Part shown: one piece after another, positions 51,101 to 63,100 of the stretch
Layout of the letters: every line of letters starts with the position of its first letter
Position numbering within the stretch: position 1 is the first letter of the stretch
The notes under the pieces: model-generated
The model's database searches: none
Told to the model about the DNA's origin: nothing
Seen by the model: the letters and a program-made list of their open reading frames with translations, nothing else
Program-made: the position numbers and the translations under genes
DNA from: Cinclus cinclus
Taxonomy: Eukaryota > Chordata > Aves > Passeriformes > Cinclidae
Reading direction: 5' to 3'
Length of the DNA stretch: 64,000 nucleotides
Assembly (NCBI RefSeq): GCF_963662255.1
Contig: NC_085047.1
Location: 90,826,259 to 90,890,258, forward strand

Positions 51101-54100
51101 AGACTCAAGAAGAGATGATTGAGAGGGGGCCTCATCAATGTATATAATTATCTGAAGGGAGGGAGGAGGATTTTCTGACAGAGAAGGGAGCCACGTTCTT
51201 CTTGCGGGTGCTAAGCAATAGGAAAAGAGGTAACGGGCAGAAACTGATGCAAGGAAGTTCCACCTCATCATGGGGAAGAGCTTCTTTACTGTAAACAACT
51301 TTACAGGTTGCCCAAAGAGGTTGTGAATTCTCCCTCACTGGAGATACTCAAGAATCACCTGGATGCAATTCTATGCAGTGTGTTCTAGGATGACCTTGCT
51401 TGAGCAGGGAGGTTGGACCAGATGACCCCTCCTCCAACCTGACCCATTTTGTAATTCTGTGAGAAGAAGGAAAGCCCTGAGCAAGTAGAAGATGGGCTTA
51501 GGTTTGTGAGTGCTCGGGAGTGGCTGACAGTGCTCAGATGACTTGAGATAATCTGTATCACTGTCAAGAAAAAACAGTGACTGGAGAAGATGGGCAGAAA
51601 GGATATATTCTTCAGACTGGCTTCATGCAGTCTTTGAGAAGATGGATGTGTTTGGAGTTGTGGCCAGGTAATGTGTTTCTCTGAGCAGGTTCCCGTGGGT
51701 AAATGCAGGCATTGTTGATTGCCCAGCATGAACTTGTGTTTATTCTGTGCCTGGTTTAGTTAAGCTAGTGTTGCTTGGAAATGATTTCCAGCTCTTAGCA
51801 ATTAGGAAGACAAATATTGTTCCCCTGCCTATTGCAAGCCTTGCAGGGTTCCCCTAGTTAGTCATTAAGCTGCTTATCACACTTGCCATCAAACACTGCC
51901 ATGATAAGCTTTCACACTGTGTTCCACGGGTGGGGGTGGAACTGGTCAGGTCTCCTGTGCTGCAGGACTTAATCTCTGGGCTGCCTTGCAGGCTCCCTGA
52001 TCAGCACAGCTCGCTCTGGTCTGGCACTGGAGCAAAGTCACTCACAGGCACAAGTGGTGCCCATCCACAGGAGTTTTGTGGATGTCCTCTTGAGCCTGTG
52101 TTAGAAGTGATAGTTTGGATTCCATTTGTGCCTAATGTTGCACAGAAACTGTGGGCACAGTATATTTGATTTGTGTTCCAGTTGGCTCAGTAACATAGTT
52201 TTAGCAGGTTCTTTATGCACTCAATCTAAACAAAAATTAGCACAAGCACATTCCAATAGAGTTACCAAACTCCATTCTTTGCTGTTAGGTATGAAGTGGT
52301 AGCAATTCTGGTCTGCTTCTACTCCATCACCCTGAAGGTGTGTATTCCCTAGAGCTGCTATTGTAGAGTTTCACTACAGGTAGCACTGCACAGACCTATT
52401 CTAATGGTGGAACAGATGGTCACGTTTGTTTCTTTTCCAGTTATACCTTGAGTGTTCTTTAAATGGTTTTTACCAAAAGCTGTCATAGAGAAACAATCTC
52501 TAAAGTCTCGGTTTTTGTGCATGACTTTCCACTTAAATTAGCTAAAAACATGGAGGTAAGCTGGAGGTTATTTCACAGTGAGATGTTTTATGCAGAGCCA
52601 TTTACCTCACGGACCTTCAGCATACAGTAGTGAAATGACTGTGCTTTTAAACATACTCTGATTTGTTCAAAGCTTTCTGTGATAATAACAGCTGGGTCAT
52701 CCACAAAGGGCAGCACAAAGGAGCAGAGAGGTTGAAAATATAAACAAGACTGAATGGAAACCAACCTGCCTGACGCAAACAAGAGGGGAAGAAAACCTGT
52801 TTGGTTTGTTTGGTCTGATCAGCATGTGGTGGCTTTGAAATCCATGCAAAGCTAAGCATCCCCCACTGGATCACCTGTTTATACAGAACAGGAAGCTTTC
52901 AATTTTTTTTTTTCAGTTTGAAAAGGATTTTGTCCTGCAGGAAGCAAGCATAAATCACAATGAACCAGTAATTTCCATTACTCCTTGAGAAAGTAATAGC
53001 CCTGTACCTTTCAATTACTATTTTTTAAAAAGCCAAAATTAAAAAGTAATCTGTTTTAGAGTATTACACTGCAATAGTACTTGATAAATTTCTGGCAGAG
53101 ACTTCTGAAAAAGTCTGTACTGAGTTAATGTCTTTCTGTTCCTAATAGATGCAATTCAGGTTGGGCACAGAAATTTTCTAAACATAAATATCTAGTGAAA
53201 TGTTTTATTAGATCCCCATCCTGCCAGTTGCAAGAGTATTTATTATATTTATATTGTATTCTATCCTTGTCATTTCCTATTATACAACAGGTAATCTTGA
53301 AACACGTTCTGTATTTTCTGTCCATGCACAAAACCTTACTTTCTGGGTAGTATATTATGCTATTCACTTGGCTTTGTCTTCAGCTGTAAAAAGAAAGGAG
53401 CAAAGTCTTGTGCTGTCCTCCTTGTTCCACTGTTTAAACTGAGACATTCAAATCCAAACATTTTATAGCATACCTAATATTGTCTACGTGGTTTTGACAT
53501 GCTCAATGGCATTTGTGTCTAGTAATAATGATGCCTGAAGGTATCTAAACATCTTTCATTTCAGCACATATTTGCCTACATGTTTTTGCATATTCTTTGG
53601 CTAAGCAGTGCTGTTGAATCTCTTTATTCCATATGTTTTGTTTGTTTTTTTTTTTCAATTAGAGCTTGAACTGCAGTGGAACTTACCTCAGCTGTGATAA
53701 AATTCAAATCCCTTAAAATCAATTTAATTTGATCAATTTAGTGAACTTTGCTCCTTAATATTTGGACTTAATTATCTTAAGGGTCTTTCTCAATGTAAAT
53801 TATGATTCTATGAAATAAGCATCATAAAGGAAAAGGCTTATTTCCCTTCATGTTTTGGCTGAACTTATCCATAAATTGTGAAGATTTCTGCCCCTGGGTG
53901 TTCTTCCTAGCCCAGCCTCCACCATATGTACTTCCTCTGGTATGCTGGGTCATTCTGGCAGGAAATGTAGAGCGAGGAAGACATCAAATAGGTTTGGGAA
54001 GAATGCTTTTCCCCTCCTGCTGGCCAAGGCTGTTTGTTAGCTAATTTCCTGCTCAGAATGTGCTTGGTTGCTTCAGTTTCAGTAGTCTGTCAAAATTCAG

Positions 54101-57100
54101 ACATCTCTTGTAATGTAAATGGGTGACAGAAAATGCCTTACGCTCTCAGCAGTACTGGAGAAATTAACACTACATGCTAACTAGCAGGTGAATTAAGACG
54201 GGTAGATGTAATGCTTAGCACATGAATCTCATGGTCTGTCTTTTTTTGCTCAGACCCTCATGTTTTATTACCTAATTGTATCTGAAAACACACCAGGCTG
54301 TTACAGCATTTATGTTAAGTGCATGTTACTCATCCCTCTAAGGCTCAGATCTTTTTCTGTTTGCAGTTTGAAGGAAGGAAGTACTGTGAACATGATTTTC
54401 AAATGCTTTTTGCCCCTTGCTGCCATCAATGTGGTAAGTTTTAACTTAAGGTGAAATACTTCACACTGATCACAAATGGGAGTGTCACTGGGGGAAGATG
54501 TGCTGCCCTTTTAGCTGTTCTCTGGGAGGTGCTCATGTTCAGCTGAGCATCTGAACTTCAGGAATGAGCTAGACTTCAGAGAAACTGGGGACTTCATCTT
54601 TCTAATGGTCATAAACCAGGAGGATTTTAAAATAAAATTTGCATTCTTTTAATAAGTAATTTAGCTGTTGAGCCAATGATCCAATGAACAGACTGTTCAT
54701 CAACTCTTGATTATTTATATCTGTACATCTCTATGTGCTGACATTTGTCCCTTTTCATGTAGCTGAAAGCCTGCAACAAGACTTTGTCATCTGCTTTGAC
54801 TCTTGTAACCCACCTGTGCTGTCCTCCTTTGCAGAAGCTGAGATAATATTCATTATCTAGTGTTATTATCAAGTGATGGTCAGCTGGGCCCCCACTGATT
54901 TTTTTGAAACAAATACCTTTCAGGCTTCAGTGTCTAATGTCCATCCTCCATGATACTGAGGGCTGCTTTCTATTTGCCGCTGTTAATGTAGATGTTTGTG
55001 CATCTGCTGCGCTGTAATAACTTACGTGGGTTTTTTTTTCCCCTGAGTGTGACACATTTTGCTGGGCCAGAGCTAGGAAGTCATTATTTGACTATTCCCT
55101 AAACTGCTCTGGAAGTCCTTGTTTCTTTGGCACCTTTGGCAAGGTGCTAAAGCTTTAACTTATCTCAGTGAGGCCTTTCCTCTTGTGGAGGGAGGCATTG
55201 AACACCAAGGGAGAGGGAAGCAGATGCTATGGAACTGTGAATTTAAGGCTGCAGATGTGAACAAGCAGGGAAGGAGGAAGAAATGAGTTGGTGGCAATTT
55301 AGTAGGAGCTATGCTGCCTATCTCCAGGATTTCTCCTGCACAGTTGGCACAGGTCCACCTTCTCCTGCCCTCTCTCCCTGGTACTGCCAGCTCCCTTAAA
55401 ACCTCATCAAGGTCCTGACCAGAGCTGGGCTTTTCCACTGCTTGTACTTAATAGACACAGACAAAGTCAATGGGGCTGTTGTCAGTGATGAGGCCTTGAG
55501 CTTTCCTGACAAGTCTGGAGTCCATTGGATTTTGTTCTTGAAAAGCCACGACTTTGTGGGAATGCTACATAGTCACATGCTGCATGTTTTCGTGCATGCT
55601 GGTTACCTGCCTGATCGCTCCCCTTTGGCAGCTCTTGGAGCTGTTCTCCAAAGCCAGAACTCAGCCTCTGACAGCACTGGGAAACTGAGCTCCCAACACA
55701 TTTTGCACTGTTCAGAGCCCCTGGCTACACTGTCCATCAGCACAGAGAACAACTAAGTCACATATGAGGGACATCACTCCCCTGCCTGTGCAGTACAGTC
55801 ACACTGTGCATGCTGAACACTAGTTCTCACACTGCTTTTTTAATGTCTTATGGGATAGGACTCCTTATGGTAGAAACTGTGTGTGTTGGTTGACTGTTCT
55901 GCAGCTTCACTGAACCTTTGCATTTGGACTCCATGGGAGTTTTTCTGCAGGAGGTCCACAGGCACCCAAGCTCAGTTCTGTTGTTCCTTGAATATAGAAT
56001 ACCTTAAAGGCTTGGTCCTAGTGGAGTAGACACCTCTGCTATGTGTATGTCAAGTTAAAATTGTCATACTCTTAAAGAAAAGAAAGGAGAAAGTTGATTA
56101 GGACAGAAGAAAGCCCCTATTACATTAAGTACTCCATAAATTTCTTAACAGCTTGAGAGCAGATAAGTAAAACCAGTGAAGGGACCAAAATAGGGTTATT
56201 GCAGAGAGAAGGTGGAGTGTGCATGTAGAGGGACTTGTATGCAAATAGCAGAAGGTCCTCCATCAGCAAAATGTTTTCTTTTAACCCATAACAAGAAACA
56301 GCAAACAAACCCAAATTCCAGGGCTTGGAATCAGAACTGCGATAATGAAAGCAATGTGTCCTATCAGATTTTGAGGTAAGGAAAGGAATGATGATTGTAG
56401 TCATTGTAGTGATTCATTTGTGAGTTACTTTTAAGTTTGTCTAGTATGGTGTTTTACATTCTGGTGTTATGTTTCTTACAGGTGAGTTCATTATTGGTCG
56501 TGTTATTAAAGCCATGAACAATAGCTGGCATCCAGAGTGCTTCTGCTGTGATATCTGCCAAAAAGTACTGGCTGATATTGGATTTGTCAAGAATGCTGGC
56601 AGGTAAATCTCCACCCTTCCTTCTGTTAACTGCTCATAAATTAAGTGAACTAATAGCGGAACTGAGAGGTTTTGGTTCTTGAAGCTTTCCAGCTTGGATG
56701 GAACAACTGAAGTATTTTCTGTGATAAGAAGGTCTAATCATGCATCACAAAACCAAGAATGGGTATCTTAAAATACTATCATTTTTTTTGCCTGCTTCAA
56801 CACTAAGTTTCATGGCAAACATTATCTTTGCCCAGTGACCTTTTAGGGTCAGTGTTATATGTAATAAGAAAGAAAACATTCAGATACAGAAGTATTGCCT
56901 TTTTTTAAAATAAAAATGTTTACTTTCTTTTTCCAACGTGGTTCTCCAATTTTGGTCTAGTTTGGCACCAAATGTATTAATAATTGCTTAATGTTCAGGA
57001 GGACCCTTCACAGAGTAGGATATTTTGCCAGCTATGATCAAAAGAATATTTTACCAGTGGATTATATGGATTATATAAGGCCATTGCCTTCTTATGTATA

Positions 57101-60100
57101 ATACAACATAAAGAATTATCTACAGAAGCAGGACCTGTGTGCTCATACAGCCTTCAATCTAAATTTTTAAGATTTTGAAAGTCAAACATCAATCAGCAAG
57201 AATCTATAAGAAACTTCGTTTTCTGTGTTTCAACACAGCTTTAACTCAGCTGAGCTAAGAAATTATACTCCTGTGGTGAAAATTAAACGATGACCCTGAA
57301 CTCGGGCAGTCATTTTGGTGCTTTGAACTTCGTTTGCCTTAGCAAGGAAGTTGCTTTAACAAGACACAAAACAAGAGCTTATTGAAATAAGGTTCTGAGA
57401 GATTTTTGATGTATATTTTGCACTGTTGTACCTGGTAGCAACACTTAACTCTCTTTTTTTAATGCCATTTCAGACATCTCTGCCGTACTTGCCATAACAG
57501 GGAAAAAGCCAGAGGCCTGGGAAAGTACATTTGCCAGAAGTGTCATGCCATTATTGATGAACAGCCTCTCATATTCAAAAATGATCCTTATCACCCTGAT
57601 CATTTCAACTGTGCAAACTGCGGGTAACCTGAGTTCTGCAAAGGGAAACAGGAAAATGCTGGGCTTACTTGCTTCATCAGTTTAAAGTGAAAACTTGTCC
57701 TGTACAACTGAAAAGAGCGGGTGGGGTTTGGATGTCTTGTGGCCAGATGTGTGTTACTGCTTTTGGCTTGGTGGGGTTCAAACAAAAGCTGACCTGCTGG
57801 GGACTAATGAAAGACTGGACTTGCAGGACAAGGCAGTACCTTACAAAATACAAATATTGACACAGATACCATTTCTATAATAGTAAAATCATAGCTCACT
57901 CTTCTACTAGCAGGGGAAGAGAAGTGGTTCTGTTTTGTTGCTTGAATTACTATCTTGCCTATGTCTTTTTTTTAGTTCAACGGCATCCAAACTTTGTTCT
58001 TTCTTTTTAAACCTGTCTTTTTTAGAAGCCTTCTCCCATCTCATTTTATCATCTTCTACAACTGCAGCACATGAAACTGCACATTTCTACATCCTGCACT
58101 GATACAGAGATGTAGGATTAGCATTGGAGCATGGAGCATTGTAGGATGCATTCTTAGTTCATTTCTGCTTCAAAGGAAGCTACAATTCCATAGCGAAGGC
58201 TGATTTGAGTAACAGTATGTAGTGTTATATCAGTGGCAATCAGTTGAGTATTTGTGATCACCGTCACTTTTAAGATTTAGCAGTTCCCAGTATCTAACCA
58301 TGCAAATTATTAAAAGGTAGAGTTTATAAGATTCTGCAATGGGAAATTAATAAGCCTAGCTCATGTGGGTCTGTAGTTCTCTTTCTCTGAAGTTTGGTAC
58401 AAAGAAAATGTAACTAGTGTAGAGGACTGGATTTTACTTTCAGTTGCAGTTAGGCAAATCGAAAATAATATGGTGGTAAGTGCCAGAATATTAACCAAAC
58501 ATATGCAGCAGCTTTCACACAGATTTGTGCTGCTTAAGCAAAATGACAATAGCTCAATAGCTGTTTCCAGAGAGACTTGGTGCACCTTGCTTTGCAGCCT
58601 GTTCTCAGCTTACTGAGATCAGGCTTGAACTGTGTTGGATGATGTTATATTTGATGCTGCTGCATTACTGCAGTATAAACATAATTTTTAAAGCAAATAG
58701 GTTTTTTTCTCTTCACTTTTGACTTTGAGAGTAGAAACTCTCAAGAGTTGGCATTTTTGAGGGCCGTTATTCATGCTCTCAATTCCTTAACTTCTGAACA
58801 GGAAGGAACTTACTGCTGATGCTCGTGAGCTGAAAGGAGAACTGTACTGTTTACCCTGCCACGACAAAATGGGTGTCCCCATCTGTGGGGCATGTAGGAG
58901 ACCAATTGAAGGCCGTGTGGTGAATGCTATGGGCAAACAATGGCACGTGGAGGTAAACAGAAGATTCTATACAATCTCTCTTACAAATGTAAACCATAGC
59001 ATATTTATCTGTGATTTTGCTGATCAATTTAAATGAAAGGATTCTCAAAGTTTGCAGCAATGATTGTAAACGCCTTCTCCAAATCCTTATTCAACTTTAT
59101 TGTGGCTGGTCTTCCACTGTGAAGTAGGAGTTACTTGTTACTTTATAGAGAGCTTTGACTGTAATTTGACTAAAATCAATAATCAAAGGAAGCCCAGTGA
59201 GGTCCTTACAAAATAAAATTTCAGAGCTCAAAGCAGTACATGTAGAAAGGCAGTCAAATCTGTAGCAACCATATTACTAAGCATCTTAATATCCTTAGGT
59301 ACACATTTATACTCTCATGGGAGAGTTCATATTTCTAGGCCACATACAAGATTTAGTTCCACATCTTCCATTTTAATTAAATAAATTGTTTATTTCTTCT
59401 GTTGTTTTGAAAGTCTTCTCTAGGAAATGCTTTCTTCACAAGGGTATAATGATAATGCACATTACTTAATAACTCCTAATTCTGTTCATTGATAAAAAAT
59501 GAGAATCCATTGCTTGGTTTTATTTTGTAACTTTTGCATTGAAATGTTGAAGACATTAAAAGAAATACTATTTTAATGGTCTAAATGTAGGAACAAAAGT
59601 TGTAACTCTGTTTTTTAAGATGGCTTAGTAGACTTCAGCCATGTTCAAGTAGTGGACATGGTTAATTTGCTTTCCAGAAAAAATAATGTCACTTCCAAGA
59701 GATAAAAAAATGTATTATAATTTTCTTTGTAGCATTTTGTTTGTGCAAAATGTGAAAAGCCATTCCTGGGTCATCGTCATTATGAGAGAAAAGGCTTGGC
59801 GTACTGTGAAACCCACTACAATCAGGTAAGGTTGTGTATTTTTAAAAATACCATTAATTGGTAAACTCACAAATTTGCTTTATTAGACAGAGATGGAAAA
59901 CCATTCTTACGTTTTGTTAAAGGCACCTCTGAGGGTAATGGCTGTTAGCATATGTTCTGTTGCATTTAATTTATACAGGTTTCCCTATTAATCTATGTGG
60001 CACTAAAAAAGAAAACTGCAGGTATTGCACAAAGGCTGGCCAGGACAGTCAGTATGAAGTTATTCTTCAAGCTTAGTGGTACTTTAGTAGAGCTGTTACA

Positions 60101-63100
60101 GGGCTTTGACGTGTCTGTGGATCAGAGCAGCTAATGACAACTAATCTCTCCTAAGAAGTTAAAGAAGATTTTCCACTCACTAACTGTGTTTTGAGGCCCC
60201 AATGAATGGCACGCATTTCCTTGCAGCTGCTACTCTAAGACACTGTGTCTGTGTTATATGTGATATATGCTGTTGCTCAGTCATTAGGTTGATAAAGACT
60301 TCCAAAACGGAATTTGTCAGAAGACACCCTCTAGTGACCACTTGCATTTATGTAGAAGTTGCACGTGGCAGTACCACTCCTCTCCCGATGCCTCTGGATG
60401 GGGAGTCCAGCCCCACGATGCACAGACATATTTCTCTTTGGAAGCCATCTGTGTCACGTCACATTCACCTCCCTTGCTTACATAAATACATGAGGAGGGA
60501 TTACACTTGGGAGTTGTATGGCGTCTGCTAATTACAGATGGATTCTTAATTGGTCATTAGTGATGAAGGGCAGATGATTGGTGCTGGCACACTTGCAGAC
60601 TGTAAATGCTGTGACGTTCATAGTAATGGTGTTGTAGCTGGGATGGGCCAAGTCTGTACACTAGACAAGAGCTGTATGTAGAGTGGATGTCTTTTTCTAG
60701 GCTAATTACTACAGTTAGGAAAAATACATTAAGTTTTTGGCACTTCTTGTTATATTGTGGAAAAATATTAAGCCTGGAAAAAATAATCAGTATTTTTTGT
60801 CTGAAATTTTCTTCCTTTCTTTTTATTTAATAAAGATAAAATTTTCTTACAGTTACAGGAATACATTATTTTAGTCATGCATGTAAGTCCAAATGTTACA
60901 TTTTCTGATTAGTAACAATATGTATATGACACGTGATTTTTGTATTTCAAATCTTTGGAATTAGAGAAATCTTGAAACAAAATAAAATTATACTTACTGA
61001 GAATCAAAGGTAGATAAATGTTTTCATCTTTAATATTATCAAGACTTTTTGTGATGAGATGATGCAAAATGTACGTGGAAAATCAAACCAGACTTGGCAG
61101 CATTCTCTTTATCTCACTAGAATAAACAGGAAAGCGACTGTGCCCATCAGCTGAAATATAGTTATTTTGCTAGTTTGATAAGTTACCCTCAATAAAATCA
61201 TTATATTAAAAATTTATTACTTCTCTTTCCTCTTCAGCTTTTTGGTGATGTTTGTTTCCATTGCAACCGTGTGATTGAAGGAGATGGTAAGCATTTTCCT
61301 GTATCCTTAATGTTCCTTTTTGATGGAAGTTCTCTTTAAAAGTGAAAGTAAGGGAGAAGCAGCCCAGTTTTTTCATTAAAACAAAAACAGATGTTCTCTT
61401 GACCAGAAATTAAATTAGAGCAAATTAGTCAGAGACCAAATGGTAGGAAAACCTACCATCATTTCATGATGGTAGAAGACCACCCCATGGCCAAAGAGAA
61501 CTGTGAAACCCCATAGTGACATGCAGAGGCCAAGGATGCTGGAAGATGCATAGAAGTGGCTTCCTGCCACACCACCTTCAATAAAGGACACATGCAAGGG
61601 TGAGAAGGAGTGTACAGGCATCTCCACAAATGAATTTGTGGATCATGAGCCAAATTTGAAATAATATTTAGATACTGAAAAATGGTGGGCACCGTTAGGA
61701 TTTTTTTTTAAATGCCTTGTTCCCCTTATGTCAGTTTGAATCCTGGAGTTATTCACCTATCTATTGCAAGCGCCTGTCTTTTGAAAATCTAGGCTTATGA
61801 TAATGTCACAAAACCAGGAATGATTATGCTTAGAAATATATGTCCTGTAAAGACAGAACTGCAAGTAATTTGTTTGTTTTGTTATTGTTTGATTAGTTTT
61901 TTTGGGAGAAGGGGGTGGGTTTGAGGGGTTTTTTGATAACTAGCTCTGATAAAACACCAAAAGCAAATTATTCTACCTGAAACAATGTGACATTATGTGC
62001 CTATTTACCCTGTCCAAAGTAAATACTATGTTAGCCTCATCTAAGCCAAAGGCATTATCAAAGTAGGAGGAAGCTTCTAACATTCAAAAAGCGACATAAA
62101 CTAGTTTATAGTCATGTAACTATAGGGTAGGACATACATTCTGTATACATGCTTTCCCTACATTTTCTGGACTGCACTATGCCTACAGAATGGCAATCCA
62201 AAATGCTTTAGAGGAAAGAGTCCTCATTTTCAGGAATTTCTACTGGAATGAGCAGAAATTGAACTTTTCTGATAACTACATCTCTGTATGATTCAAACCT
62301 TTCACCATATAGTCCAACACCCATATTGTAAGTTTTGGTTTCTGAACTGAAAATAATACAGTACTTCTTTCTTTTCAGTGTATGTCTTCAATTGCATTTC
62401 TTTCATTTCTGCACACAAATTTTGAGTCAGCTGTCACAAATTTGGTATCCAGTATTGTTCTGTGTCAGGTGAAAGAAATATCTGTAGCAGCAGTTTTTCA
62501 GGAGGGAGTCTGTGACTGCATTACTGAGGTTGCTTGGGAACTAAGACTTTCACCTGTCTAGTATTATTCTGGAAAGTAGTGGAATAACTGTGTATCTGTG
62601 GATGTGCTTGCCCCATAGTGCAGGAAAAACCCTCTGCATGACAACGCTTTGGTTCTCCTTGTTGACAAAATACTGTGAGAAGAACATTGAAAGAAAAATA
62701 TTGTCCCACATTCTCTAACTTAGGAAAAAATTGGCAGGGAAAACTGGAAAGCTGTACTGAAAGAAAGAACAGGAACTTGATTTATCTACAGAACAATCAG
62801 GAAATAGTTACTTTCTCTTCAATGCAGAGAATAAAAAGTCCATTTTTTTTACCTTCGTAGTGCTGATTTACCAGCAGTGTTTGGCTGCTGGCTTCACACT
62901 ATTTTCTTCAGCTGGGCAAGTGTAACATTTGATTGCAGTGCAGTCTGAACTGGATCTGAGAAATGAAACAGAATGAAAACATAAACACAATTGTTCTGGA
63001 TTGCTCTTCAGCTGGAAACATTTCCTAAGTTGGAACCTGGCCTCACAGACCCATTGCCTGAGATGAGCTTGCATATAAGATGAAGTGGAAGTGAAAAATA

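Larger units (their letters stand above)
49178..54366 (+). other. LIMS1 intron within LIM1, carrying two plus-strand CR1 ends
   Basis: About 5.2 kb, the longest intron inside the LIM-coding part. It contains the CR1 copies at 51066 and 53752. The remainder shows no exon or other known repeat. Confidence 0.85.
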
